DNA of 42,630 nt from Bacteroidia bacterium (GTDB lineage: Bacteria; Bacteroidota; Bacteroidia; J057). Shown piece after piece: positions 15,207 to 23,980 of the stretch. How positions within the stretch are numbered: position 1 is the first letter of the stretch; each line of letters starts with the position of its first letter. The position numbers and the translations under genes are program-made. Below the pieces are notes generated by a model. It was not told where the DNA came from, made no database searches, and saw nothing but the letters and a program-made list of their open reading frames with translations. Where the stretch lies: assembly GCA_030430205.1 (NCBI GenBank), contig JAUIGE010000049.1, positions 1-42,630 on the forward strand, read 5' to 3'.

Positions 15207-17350
15207 TATTTAATCAATAGCTTTTGGATTTCTTTCTTTTCCCCAGCCTCAAACATCAGATAATAACAGCCGCCGGGCAAAACGGGCAAACCAAGCTGTA
15301 AATGGTTTTGACCGAGCTTTCCATCAGCCCTTTTCTCCCAAACCAGGCTTCCGTGCATATTCCGAAGGGAAAGCTGAACGGCCGTTTCCAGAGGCAGGGC
15401 AAACTTTAGGCTCAACTCATTATTAGGATCCAAAGGGTTGGGGTATGTTTCCAGGTAAAAAATATGCAAAGGGTCAAAAAACACTTCTACAACTGCTGAG
15501 TAGCTAAAATGCCCATCTATATCCGTTTGCTTCAGGCGATAAAAGTTTTGTCCCTGCAAGGGATTGGAATCAAAGCTTTCGTAAAAAGCGCCTTGCTCAT
15601 TTCCCCTGGCGGAAATTTTCTCCAGGCTTTCAAATATTGCTCCATCCGCTGACCGCTCTATGGTAAAAAAGGCGTTGTCCTTTTCACTGCTTGTTTGCCA
15701 TAACAGCTTATGGCGCTGGTCTTCAGTTACCCTAACCTGAAAATCTACCAGCTCAATAGGCAAGCTAGGGCTTGATTCCAGGAAAATGGGCGTCCCCGTA
15801 AGGGCAATGTTATTAGAGCTAACCTGGCTACTTAGCCCGGTATTTACATAATCCCACTCACAACGCGTGAGTTGAGAAAGGCCCAAATTTGATGGGAAAG
15901 AGTAGGTTGCGCTGGCAGCTTCACTGAAATCTGTGGTGGTCTCAGCCCACAATATATAGGTGTAGGCACCATTCGATCCTTTGAAGGCACCGCCTTTCAC
16001 GCCGGAAGGCAAGCCTAAATTAGCCGTCCGCTCTTTGTCTATGGTCATGCCATAGAGCAGCGTTTGTATCGTTCTGTTTGCCACACCGGCAGAGGTAAGT
16101 GGCTGGCTGTAAGCAGGCTGGTTGGCTATAGCCGTAAATAGCCCCATAAGCTGAAAAGTACTTGTAGCACTTGCCAAGGGCTCCGTTTCTGCCAGACCAT
16201 AGACATAGGCCTGGTCTATCCCCGCCAATTGTTGCGTTACCATGGTTTTTATCTGGTAATTTCGCTGGATGTCTTCCCCCCCTACGGAGGTTCCATAAGG
16301 CCTGCGGCCTATATTATGCTCAGTCAAAATCCACCTTTTTTCAGGAAAGGTGGTGCCATCATAGCCTCGGTTGAAGAGCACCTGCTCAAAGCGTTGCTTT
16401 TTGCCGATGACGCCATTGGCGGCTCCGTCGGAATGACGGTTGTTGACCCATTGGCTTTGGGTCAGTGAATAATGCCTGACCTCAGGCTCAAACTGAGGAT
16501 AAACATGATAACTCAGGCAATCGAAATAGGCTCCGCCTTTCAGAGGATAGGTGGCATTCACGCTCCCATCCACGGGATTATCAGTGTTTCTCAATACCGC
16601 ATCCAAAAATGCCTCATAGCCAATACCACCGGTAGTGATATAGGCATCGGGTTGCATATATTTGATCACTTCCCAGCTAACCCGCAGCAGGCGGATATAG
16701 TCGTAAATGCTGCCATTGAAGCGGACGAGCTCACAGCCAAAATCATCGCGCCCCCACCAGGAGGTGGGATCAGAAGGGCCCCGCCAGCCGTACTGCCCAT
16801 TGTCAAAATCAGGCTCATTCCATACCTCATAAAACCTGACGTAGCTACCGTAGGTGTTTACCATGTTCCAGAGGTAGAGGGCGTATGTATTGTTGTCGTT
16901 AATGGGAGTTCCATTTGCTCCCCCATCCCAGATGGGCAGATACATGTCCTTGAACATGCCCGATTGGGCATTGCGTGCTGGGCAGTAAATCGCTGTCTCC
17001 CGATGGGAACTATGCGGGTAGCCGATAAAGGCGACATTTTCTACCAAACCAATGCTGTGGTAATGTTGCCAGGAACCCAGGTCTACATTGATGCCCCAAT
17101 TGGTGAGGTGATCATCCGGCAAAGCACTGCGGATAGACCGACAGCCCGCGCCATCTACACTGAGAGCGGGATTTCCCGCAGCAAGATTGGCAGTGACATA
17201 ATTGTTATGAGGAGGAAACCAGCCTGCATTGGTACCATATCCAAATGCACCGGTGTAGGGCTTCACACTATCGTTTGCGGTATAGCTGACCTGGGCAAAG
17301 CCAGAAATAGCCACCACAATAGAAATAAATAATACGTAAATGATTTTCAT
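15206..17350 (-). CDS. Secreted GH-A-like glycosidase with T9SS sorting domain
   Basis: This 714-residue protein has a signal peptide (MKIIYVLFISIVVAISGFAQ) and a catalytic-type TIM barrel over about residues 30-440. VWNEPDF carries a probable acid/base Glu179 (Asn-Glu-Pro signature of clan GH-A) and WILTEHNIG a probable nucleophile Glu344. The LSYHVYP segment between them is also typical of GH39/GH5-like barrels. A beta-sandwich domain follows (about 535-620), then a T9SS sorting domain (ETYPNPLDPNNELSLKF to the end). It should be a secreted or surface-attached polysaccharide-degrading enzyme; the substrate and exact GH family cannot be fixed by eye. No SusC/SusD pair lies nearby. Confidence 0.85.
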   Translation of the reverse strand: MKIIYVLFISIVVAISGFAQVSYTANDSVKPYTGAFGYGTNAGWFPPHNNYVTANLAAGNPALSVDGAGCRSIRSALPDDHLTNWGINVDLGSWQHYHSIGLVENVAFIGYPHSSHRETAIYCPARNAQSGMFKDMYLPIWDGGANGTPINDNNTYALYLWNMVNTYGSYVRFYEVWNEPDFDNGQYGWRGPSDPTSWWGRDDFGCELVRFNGSIYDYIRLLRVSWEVIKYMQPDAYITTGGIGYEAFLDAVLRNTDNPVDGSVNATYPLKGGAYFDCLSYHVYPQFEPEVRHYSLTQSQWVNNRHSDGAANGVIGKKQRFEQVLFNRGYDGTTFPEKRWILTEHNIGRRPYGTSVGGEDIQRNYQIKTMVTQQLAGIDQAYVYGLAETEPLASATSTFQLMGLFTAIANQPAYSQPLTSAGVANRTIQTLLYGMTIDKERTANLGLPSGVKGGAFKGSNGAYTYILWAETTTDFSEAASATYSFPSNLGLSQLTRCEWDYVNTGLSSQVSSNNIALTGTPIFLESSPSLPIELVDFQVRVTEDQRHKLLWQTSSEKDNAFFTIERSADGAIFESLEKISARGNEQGAFYESFDSNPLQGQNFYRLKQTDIDGHFSYSAVVEVFFDPLHIFYLETYPNPLDPNNELSLKFALPLETAVQLSLRNMHGSLVWEKRADGKLGQNHLQLGLPVLPGGCYYLMFEAGEKKEIQKLLIK

Positions 17351-17479
17351 TCGTCAAATAGCTAAGGTTGAACAACCTATCTATTTGTCTATTCTACATT
17401 TTCCTTCTACAAAAATACAGGCTATTCCAAGGAATCCTAACTCGAATCAGAATAGATTCTTACAAGCTCAAAATTTTTC

Positions 17480-17487
17480 TATATTTG
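17480..17487 (+). promoter_or_regulatory. Probable -7 promoter box for the lipoprotein gene
   Basis: TATATTTG matches TAnnTTTG and lies 40 bp upstream of the ATG at 17528. No good TTTG is seen at the expected -33 distance, so support rests on this box alone. Confidence 0.45.
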
Positions 17488-17527
17488 GTCTCTCAAATTT
17501 TAGCTGTATTAACTGAAGTATAAGGCG

Positions 17528-19063
17528 ATGAAAAAGCTATTGATTCTACCTTCCATTCTACTCTTTTTTGTTTCTTTCGCGGGTTGCAAGTCCAGCCCAT
17601 CTGCCCCTGAAAATGAGGGAACTACAGATGTAAAAGTAGAAACAAAAACCCCTGCACCTCCACAGGAGAAGCCCAATTACAGGCACCTGCGTCCCTGGAC
17701 TTTCAACAGTGAAAGAGAAGTGCCTACCAAAGCAGATTTTACGGTCAAGGTAGAAGGCAAGACTCCCAAAAAAACGGTCTATCTATATGGGACCTATGCG
17801 GAGCAGAATTTCATTGCCGACTCAGCTCGCTCCGCCTCGGATGGGAGCGTCACTTTCAGGAAAGAAAATGGCTATAAAAGCGGCCTGTATTATGTGGGGA
17901 TTTCTGATAATATTTTTATCCAGATCATCCTCGATAAAGACCAAACTTTTAGCCTGACCACCACAGCAGAACAGCCCTTTGAAAATATGAAGGTCAAAGG
18001 CAATATTGATACAGAGCTTCTCTATGAAGCCAATATGTTTGACAAAAGCCTGCAACCGCAATTTGATATAGTAAACAAAAGGGTAAGTGACGCCAAATTT
18101 GGCTCAGATGAGTGGAAAGCAGCTAAAGTGGAGCAGCGCGCCCTTGTCAAGCAGCGGACAGATAAAATTGAGGAATTTAAAAAGAAGCACCCTGAAGCTT
18201 TTTTCCCATTATTTAAAATAGCAGGACAAAATCCCAACTTTGAGCCTCCCTACCTTCCAGATGGCAGCATTGACCAGGAAAAATTTGTCCCCATATACCG
18301 GGCAGCCTTTTGGGATGGGGTTGACTTTTCGGATATCAGGCTGCTCCATACGCCTGTTTTTCACAACAAACTCAAGCGCTATATGAAGGAGCTGACGCCT
18401 CAGAATCCAGACTCCCTCACCAACTCAGCCATGATTGTCAGTGAAAAGGCCTTGTATGGCCACCCGGAAATATTTAAGCATGTAGTCAATTGGATTGCCG
18501 TCACTTATAATGAAAAAGGCCCTGTTATGGGTGCTGAAAAGGTGTTTGTCAATATTGTGAATGAATATTTCACCAATGACCTCGCTTATTGGAGCGACAC
18601 CCTGGAATTGGAAAAAATCAGAGATAAGGCCATTGAAATGCAAAATAGCCTGCTGGGCATGAAGGGCATGGACGTGACTGCTACAGACTACAATGATGCT
18701 ACCCACTCTTTGTATGACATCAAAGATTCCCTTATTGTCCTTTTCATTTACAGTACTGAGTGCGACCATTGCAGGGAAGCATCTCCCGAAATTGAAAGGC
18801 TGAATAAAAAGTGGAAAGGAACGGGAAAAGTAGGCTTTTTTGGAATTTGCATAGATAAAGACAAAGAGGCATACCGCAAGTTCAACGAAAAATATGGCTT
18901 TACTTTCCCAACCATCTACGATCCCAATTACAAAAGTCAGTATTACCTCAAATACCACATGGACATCACCCCTGAGATATATGTGCTGGACCAAAAGCGC
19001 ATCATCGTAGGCAAAAACCTCCAACCCGGACAAGTTCCGGAAATTCTGGAAAGACACCTATAA
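17528..19063 (+). CDS. Thioredoxin-like lipoprotein (DUF4369/DUF5106/TlpA type)
   Basis: This 511-residue protein has a lipoprotein signal with lipobox FAGC and acylation Cys20. An N-terminal DUF4369-like beta domain (ADFTVKVEGKTPKKTVYLYGTYAEQNF) is followed by a helical DUF5106-like middle. The C-terminal 115 residues form a TlpA-like thioredoxin fold with the redox pair CDHC (Cys412, Cys415) and a cis-Pro in DITPEIYVLD (Pro482). Such proteins are periplasmic or outer-membrane-anchored thiol:disulfide oxidoreductases, presumably acting on proteins exported in this envelope. It stands alone, and its 3' spacer is a heptamer repeat array. Confidence 0.88.
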   Translation: MKKLLILPSILLFFVSFAGCKSSPSAPENEGTTDVKVETKTPAPPQEKPNYRHLRPWTFNSEREVPTKADFTVKVEGKTPKKTVYLYGTYAEQNFIADSARSASDGSVTFRKENGYKSGLYYVGISDNIFIQIILDKDQTFSLTTTAEQPFENMKVKGNIDTELLYEANMFDKSLQPQFDIVNKRVSDAKFGSDEWKAAKVEQRALVKQRTDKIEEFKKKHPEAFFPLFKIAGQNPNFEPPYLPDGSIDQEKFVPIYRAAFWDGVDFSDIRLLHTPVFHNKLKRYMKELTPQNPDSLTNSAMIVSEKALYGHPEIFKHVVNWIAVTYNEKGPVMGAEKVFVNIVNEYFTNDLAYWSDTLELEKIRDKAIEMQNSLLGMKGMDVTATDYNDATHSLYDIKDSLIVLFIYSTECDHCREASPEIERLNKKWKGTGKVGFFGICIDKDKEAYRKFNEKYGFTFPTIYDPNYKSQYYLKYHMDITPEIYVLDQKRIIVGKNLQPGQVPEILERHL

Positions 19064-19065
19064 TA

Positions 19066-19135
19066 CCCGAAACCCAAAACTCGAAACTCGAAACCCGAAA
19101 CTCGAAACCCAAAACTCAAAACCCGAAACCCAAAA
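19066..19135. repeat. Tandem heptamer array (CCCGAAA/CCCAAAA/CTCGAAA)
   Basis: Ten perfect-register 7-mers start 2 bp after the lipoprotein stop codon. The first six are CCCGAAA, CCCAAAA, CTCGAAA, CTCGAAA, CCCGAAA and CTCGAAA, and four similar units follow. Only the positions C/T2 and G/A4 vary. It fills almost the whole spacer to the next gene. Confidence 0.95.
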
Positions 19136-19149
19136 CCACTTTCCTTCTT

Positions 19150-20451
19150 ATGTCAACCCACACTTTTTCCGTTGAAACCCTTACTCCCATCGCGACCAAC
19201 CAGCCTGAGGCTCCTTCCTTTCAGGGAAACAGGCACTATCTGTATGATTCAGATAACCACGAAATCTGCTTTCTGAATCAGGACCTGCTACAGAGTCGGT
19301 TAGACGCGGCCGGCGTGGACGCTGCTTTTTTTAGAGAGGGCGCCAAAGGGAGCCTGCGTGCATTTTTGAAGGAAAGAGTTCACCTCACTGACCTCGACAT
19401 AGAGGAGATCGTGCAGCATCGTCGTCCGGCAAATGGCTATCGCCTGAATACCATAGACCATATTCAGCCAGGGGCTGAGATAGAGGGCGCACCCGCTCTC
19501 CTGGCTTCACAACTCACTGAAGCCATACAGGCAGCGACGCTCTACGACTGGCTGAAAAGCGAAAAAGAAACCGGAGGAAAAGAACAATTGGAAAAATGGG
19601 TACAGGGTATCGAAAGCTGTTATGAGGCTTGTAAAGGCTTTTTTCAGGAATTGAAAGTGCTGCAGGATACCTACAGGCGCAATCCCAGGCGGCTGGGCAA
19701 GCATTCGGTCGATCGCATGCACAACCTCCAGCACCAACTCCAAGAGCAACTTGAGTCAAATTTACAATTGACCGATAGCGTGCTTTTTGGAGAAAAAGGC
19801 GCAGAGCAAATTCAGGTGACCACTTCTCCTACCTTTGACAATTCCAACTGGGAAATCCAGGCCATCGGGAAAATCAACATTGATTCGGGTGACCTCGAAG
19901 ACATAGGTCTTCATGAAGCAGTAGCAAAAGGGGCATCAGCAAAATTTGAATTGAAAGTTGACGGAAAACTCAAACACCCTCATCTGGCAAAATGGAATGA
20001 GGAGCTGGGAGAAGAAGTGCTGGCCATCCTATACAACCATGCCTACGATCTCATTGAGTTTGAGCGGGAGTTTATAGACGAATTGATTCAGGAGAACAAA
20101 TATGGAGAAGGCGATTTTAGCCTGCGTCGCAACCAGCAGGAGAATCTCGAAAACCTTCGCAATCATTACGACAATTTGTTGGAGGAAGAATTGGAAGAGG
20201 CTGGCGAAGACACTGCTTTTCTGCGCCTGAACCGTGATGGCTCGTATATGGCCCGCACCTATGCCTTAGCCCTTTTTCAGCAGGATGAGGAGGCATACAA
20301 CCGCTTTCAAATACTGTACAATATGCTGCCGGGCCAGGAACTTGTGACCGCTACACATACGGATGCGATCGTAAAGCTTGGGCAAAAAAGAGGCAGAAGA
20401 CAGGATGCGAATATTTTATCGCTATCGGGATGGGTGAAGATCAGGGGCTAA
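19150..20451 (+). CDS. Hypothetical charged protein, 433 residues
   Basis: I do not recognise this protein. It has no signal peptide or membrane segment and is strongly acidic, with long predicted helices rich in Glu, Gln and Leu (for example EELEEAGEDTAF and LEQLQEQLESN-type stretches around residues 190-360), so coiled-coil segments are likely. The N-terminal 110 residues are more mixed (LYDSDNHEICFLNQDLL). The C-terminal end RRQDANILSLSGWVKIRG may be a small conserved tail. It lies directly behind a heptamer array and converges with the response-regulator gene, overlapping it by 4 bp at the stops. A cytoplasmic structural or regulatory role is only a guess. Confidence 0.75.
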   Translation: MSTHTFSVETLTPIATNQPEAPSFQGNRHYLYDSDNHEICFLNQDLLQSRLDAAGVDAAFFREGAKGSLRAFLKERVHLTDLDIEEIVQHRRPANGYRLNTIDHIQPGAEIEGAPALLASQLTEAIQAATLYDWLKSEKETGGKEQLEKWVQGIESCYEACKGFFQELKVLQDTYRRNPRRLGKHSVDRMHNLQHQLQEQLESNLQLTDSVLFGEKGAEQIQVTTSPTFDNSNWEIQAIGKINIDSGDLEDIGLHEAVAKGASAKFELKVDGKLKHPHLAKWNEELGEEVLAILYNHAYDLIEFEREFIDELIQENKYGEGDFSLRRNQQENLENLRNHYDNLLEEELEEAGEDTAFLRLNRDGSYMARTYALALFQQDEEAYNRFQILYNMLPGQELVTATHTDAIVKLGQKRGRRQDANILSLSGWVKIRG

Positions 20452-20888
20452 GCTTTGCTGAGCAAATTCCGGCTAAAACCTTGTAATTCTTTGACCAATT
20501 GCTCAAGCCCGTCATAGGCGATGGGCTTCACATAAAATGCCTGAGCGCCGATCCTCAGGCATTTGTCCATTTCTTCCTGTTCTTCGGAAGAGCTAAGGAT
20601 CAAGACGGGCATACCATCAAAAAAAACAGAAGACCTGACTTCCGAAAGTACTTCCATTCCGTTTTTTCCTGGCAAATTCAAATCAAGCAAGACAAAGGCA
20701 GGAAGATTTTTTCTATTCGCTGGCCCTTTTCGGGTATAAGAATTCAAAAAGCGCACAGCGCTTTCTCCATCTATCAGATGACGAAATTGATATGGCAATT
20801 CGAAAAACTCTTTAAAGGCATGACCCAGGAGTTTTACGAAGACAGGGTTATCTTCAACAAGGAGAATTTCCAGTTTTTTACTCAACAT
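20448..20888 (-). CDS. Single-domain response regulator (CheY-like)
   Basis: This 146-residue protein is one receiver domain with no output domain. The acidic pair is Glu12-Asp13 (LLVEDN), the phospho-acceptor is Asp69 (FVLLDLNLPGKNG), the switch Ser is in LILSSSEE (about 99-100), and the invariant Lys is Lys121 (FYVKPI). The long insertion between beta2 and beta3 (SYTRKGPANRKNL) is typical of Bacteroidota and phytochrome-associated (Rcp1-like) regulators. No sensor kinase gene is adjacent, so the partner is unknown. A TAAATTTG box upstream (20919-20912, minus strand) is a plausible promoter. Confidence 0.93.
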   Translation of the reverse strand: MLSKKLEILLVEDNPVFVKLLGHAFKEFFELPYQFRHLIDGESAVRFLNSYTRKGPANRKNLPAFVLLDLNLPGKNGMEVLSEVRSSVFFDGMPVLILSSSEEQEEMDKCLRIGAQAFYVKPIAYDGLEQLVKELQGFSRNLLSKA

Positions 20889-20911
20889 ACATGCTGATTG
20901 CTTATTACTAA

Positions 20912-20919
20912 CAAATTTA
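20912..20919 (-). promoter_or_regulatory. Probable -7 promoter box for the response regulator
   Basis: On the minus strand, 20919-20912 is TAAATTTG, matching TAnnTTTG, 24 bp upstream of the start codon at 20888. No TTTG occurs at the normal -33 spacing (the nearest is 26 bp away). Confidence 0.4.
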
Positions 20920-21023
20920 ATTCTCCCTCCTCTTTAATGATAGAACAAAGTATTCAAAAAAACCCATATTTCAATATCTGAAGGTATTTTTTATATTGAA
21001 TTGTCCAAAAGAAGTGCAAAAAA

Positions 21024-21527
21024 ATGATACGCAAAATTGCCCTTGTGGGCCCTGAGTCCAGTGGTAAAAGCAGCCTTTCGTCTGCCCTTGCAACTCATTT
21101 CCACACCACCTATGTGGAGGAATATGCGCGTACTTTTATTGACAAACTGAACAGACCCTATACAGAAGCAGACCTCCTCTCAATCGCTTTAGGTCAAAAA
21201 AAAAACGAGCAAGCCAAACTTCCACATGCAAAAAAATTCCTTTTTTGTGACACCAACCTGCTCGTAATCAAAATCTGGAGCCAGCTAAAATACGGCCGGG
21301 TGGCACCCGAAATCCTCCAAATCATGGATTTGGAAAGCTACCACCTCCACCTGCTGCTCGCGCCTGACATCCCCTGGGAAGCTGATCCTCAGCGGGAGCA
21401 TCCCCACCTCCGCGAAGAACTCTTCGCCATCTACCTCTCCGAACTCCAACAGGCAAAAGTGCCTTTTCACATCATCTCAGGCGAAAATCGCCTGGAGAAG
21501 GCCGTGAAGAGAATTTGTACATCCTGA
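21024..21527 (+). CDS. NadR/AAA_28-like ATP-binding kinase
   Basis: This 167-residue protein has a Walker A loop GPESSGKSSL (residues 9-18), then TYVEEYART, FCDTNLLVIKIW and LLLAPDIPWEADPQREHP, which are the signatures of the NadR-type ribosylnicotinamide kinase domain (COG3172 / AAA_28). In NadR this domain phosphorylates nicotinamide riboside to NMN. The NadR nucleotidyltransferase and DNA-binding domains are absent. It sits immediately upstream of a TPP riboswitch and a TonB receptor, so a role with thiamine or a related precursor is also possible. No PnuC/PnuT transporter gene is adjacent in this window. The last codons overlap the start of a short repeat region. Confidence 0.88.
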   Translation: MIRKIALVGPESSGKSSLSSALATHFHTTYVEEYARTFIDKLNRPYTEADLLSIALGQKKNEQAKLPHAKKFLFCDTNLLVIKIWSQLKYGRVAPEILQIMDLESYHLHLLLAPDIPWEADPQREHPHLREELFAIYLSELQQAKVPFHIISGENRLEKAVKRICTS

Positions 21528-21532
21528 ACCTG

Positions 21533-21572
21533 CTAATTTGCACATCTGCAAATCCACACATTTGCACATCAA
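21533..21572. repeat. Tandem octamer array (CACATCTG type)
   Basis: Five 8-mers in register: CTAATTTG, CACATCTG, CAAATCCA, CACATTTG, CACATCAA. The related phrase ATTTGTACATC at 21513-21523 is inside the end of the preceding gene. The design is the same as the heptamer arrays elsewhere in the window but with period 8. Confidence 0.75.
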
Positions 21573-21618
21573 TTAACATTTCCCTTACTTCGCGCATCTT
21601 TTACTGACAACAACCAAT

Positions 21619-21730
21619 AAACAGGGGTGCCCCCTAAAAAGGGCTGAGATCATACCCTTCGAACCTGATCCCGATAATGCGGGCGCAGGGAGTTTGATCC
21701 ACCGGATATGTATATCCTTTCCCCTGTTTA
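21619..21730 (+). ncRNA. TPP (THI-box) riboswitch
   Basis: The THI-box core is present: AGGGGTGCC (from 21623), GGGCTGAGATCATACCC (about 21641-21657), GAACCTGATC (21661-21670) and GATAATGCGGGCGCAGGGA (21673-21691). These bind thiamine pyrophosphate and repress when it is abundant. The outer arms AAACAGGGG (21619-21627) and CCCCTGTTT (21721-21729) are perfect complements and are followed by AGTTTTTTG, while a GGATATGTATATCC hairpin (21704-21717) sits between the core and the right arm. This outer stem could act as the terminator or as an extended P1. The controlled gene is the TonB receptor. Confidence 0.95.
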
Positions 21731-21762
21731 GTTTTTTGTTTCACTTTTAACAAAGACTAAAC

Positions 21763-23961
21763 ATGAGATTTTTTGTCCTTTCTTGTACACTCCTTTTAGC
21801 TTTCCTGCTTGCATCGAATTATTCAATCGGGCAAAAGCTGGAAACCAGCGCCGACTCCCTGGAGCTGGAAGAAGTACTGATTCAATCAACCCGTGCCACA
21901 GCACAAACCGCCACCACCTACAGCGACCTAAAGCTGGCGGAAATCCGCAAGCGCAATTTCGGGCAGGATATGCCCTTTGTGATCAATCAGATGCCGTCGG
22001 TGGTCGTCAACTCAGATGCCGGAACGGGCATTGGCTATACCGGCATCCGCGTACGCGGCTCTGATCCCACACGCATCAATGTCACAGTCAACGGCATTCC
22101 GTTGAATGATTCGGAATCACATGGCGTTTTCTGGGTCAATATGCCTGATTTTGCTTCTTCCGTGAATAACATTCAACTGCAAAGAGGCGTGGGAACCTCC
22201 ACCAATGGCGCAGCTGCCTTTGGCGCTTCACTTAACCTTCAAACCAGCAAAATCATCCCAGAGCCTTATGCAGAAATCAATGAAACCGTCGGTTCATTTC
22301 AAACGACGAAGCACACGCTTTCCGCAGGAACGGGCCTACTGAAAGATAAATTTTCCTTCGACCTACGCTTGTCTCAGCTGAATTCAGATGGCTTTGTAGA
22401 CAGGGCGAGTGCCGATTTGCGTTCATTTTATGCTTCTGCGGCTTATTTGGGTAAAAAAAGCTTGCTTAGGTTGATGGCTTTTTCCGGCCATGAAGTTACC
22501 TACCAGAGTTGGTGGGGACTGCCCGAAGCGAAGCTCGATGAGGACCGCACCTACAATTATTACACCTATGAAAATGAGGTGGATGATTATACCCAAAGCC
22601 ATTATCAATTGCATTATAGCCTGCAAGCCATGGAAAACCTGAACCTGAATGCAAGCCTGCACTATACCAAGGGGCAAGGTTTTTTTGAGCAATACCGGGA
22701 AGATGACGCCCTGGCGAATTACAAATTACCGGCGGTTGTTTTGGGAGATACAGCCATCACAAGCACGGACCTGATCCGTCGCCGGTGGCTGGACAATGAC
22801 TTTTATGGAGTCACCTATTCCGTGAATTATGAGCCTGTGACTTTTCTGAAACTTACTCTGGGCGGCGCCTGGAATCAATACGATGGTGATCATTTTGGAG
22901 AAATCATCTGGGCAAGATTTGCCAGCAACAGTGCGATCAGAGATCGCTATTATGAGAGCCGAGGCCTCAAGAATGATTTCAACACCTACCTCAAAAGCCT
23001 GATTGGCTTTTCAGATAAACTGACAGGATACATTGACCTGCAATACCGCAGCATCAACTACCAATATGGAGATAGCAGCCTGGCAGATGCGGGAACGGAT
23101 AATGACCTGAAAGCCATTTTCGGGCAGCATGATTACCATTTTTTCAATCCCAAACTGGGATTGACTTACCAGATCAATCCAGCTCAGCAAGTCTACGCTT
23201 CTTATAGCGTAGGCAATCGCGAACCCGTTCGCTCTGATTTCATAGATGCGCCCGAAGGGCGTACGCCCTTGCACGAAAGCCTCCGCAACCTGGAGGCGGG
23301 CTATCGCTATACCTCCGGCAAGCTGAGCTTGCAGGCCAATTATTACTGGATGGATTATACGAATCAGCTCGTGCTGACAGGGGAGCTAAATGATGTGGGC
23401 GCGCCTATCCGCGTCAATGTGCCCGACAGCTACCGCATGGGCATCGAACTCGATGCGCAAACAGAACTGAACTCCTGGTTTTCGCTGGCTGCCAATGCCA
23501 CCTTCAGTCAAAATAAAATCAAGGATTTTACAGAAGTGATCTATCAGTATGATGCTGCTTTTACCTTTACAGGCGTAAAAAATATCAGCTATTCCGATAC
23601 GGATATTTCCTTTTCCCCGAATGTGATCGCTGGCTTGAGCCTTCACTTTAAGCCTGTTAAAGATTTAGAAATCAGCCTGTTAAACAAATATGTCGGCAGA
23701 CAATACCTCGACAACACCCAACAGAAAAGCCGTTCTCTTGATCCCTTTTTTGTCAATAATCTGCGTTTATTATACACACTCGAAACTAGCTGGGCGAAGG
23801 AAGTCCGCATAGGTCTTCTCATCAATAACCTGCTCAATGAGCAGTATGAGCCCAATGGCTATACCTACAACTATGAATATGACGGAACGCTCTATGTCGA
23901 GAATTTTTATTATCCACAGGCCGGAACGAATTTTATGCTGAACCTTGGCCTCCGCTTCTAA
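21763..23961 (+). CDS. TonB-dependent receptor, probably for thiamine
   Basis: This 732-residue outer-membrane protein has a signal peptide, a plug domain (about residues 40-165, with GIGYTGIRVRGSDPTRINVTVNG and GVGTSTNGAAAFGASLNLQT) and a long beta-barrel that ends NFMLNLGLRF with the terminal aromatic residue expected for outer-membrane insertion. No SusD partner and no CarboxypepD-like N-terminal extension are present, so it is a classical siderophore/vitamin-type receptor. Its 5' leader is a TPP riboswitch, which argues that it imports thiamine or a phosphorylated or precursor form. From known biology, Bacteroidota often carry such TPP-controlled receptors (OMR1 type). Confidence 0.93.
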   Translation: MRFFVLSCTLLLAFLLASNYSIGQKLETSADSLELEEVLIQSTRATAQTATTYSDLKLAEIRKRNFGQDMPFVINQMPSVVVNSDAGTGIGYTGIRVRGSDPTRINVTVNGIPLNDSESHGVFWVNMPDFASSVNNIQLQRGVGTSTNGAAAFGASLNLQTSKIIPEPYAEINETVGSFQTTKHTLSAGTGLLKDKFSFDLRLSQLNSDGFVDRASADLRSFYASAAYLGKKSLLRLMAFSGHEVTYQSWWGLPEAKLDEDRTYNYYTYENEVDDYTQSHYQLHYSLQAMENLNLNASLHYTKGQGFFEQYREDDALANYKLPAVVLGDTAITSTDLIRRRWLDNDFYGVTYSVNYEPVTFLKLTLGGAWNQYDGDHFGEIIWARFASNSAIRDRYYESRGLKNDFNTYLKSLIGFSDKLTGYIDLQYRSINYQYGDSSLADAGTDNDLKAIFGQHDYHFFNPKLGLTYQINPAQQVYASYSVGNREPVRSDFIDAPEGRTPLHESLRNLEAGYRYTSGKLSLQANYYWMDYTNQLVLTGELNDVGAPIRVNVPDSYRMGIELDAQTELNSWFSLAANATFSQNKIKDFTEVIYQYDAAFTFTGVKNISYSDTDISFSPNVIAGLSLHFKPVKDLEISLLNKYVGRQYLDNTQQKSRSLDPFFVNNLRLLYTLETSWAKEVRIGLLINNLLNEQYEPNGYTYNYEYDGTLYVENFYYPQAGTNFMLNLGLRF

Positions 23962-23980
23962 AATTTCGTATTTTGGGATT

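Noticed and set aside
16472-17332. A 286-residue open frame antisense to the glycosidase-like gene
   Set aside because: It lies fully within the glycosidase-like coding region, its product is not recognised, and the sense gene has a signal peptide, catalytic motifs and a sorting domain.
19066-19135. Heptamer arrays as a CRISPR array
   Set aside because: Units are 7 bp with no unique spacers, and no cas gene is present.
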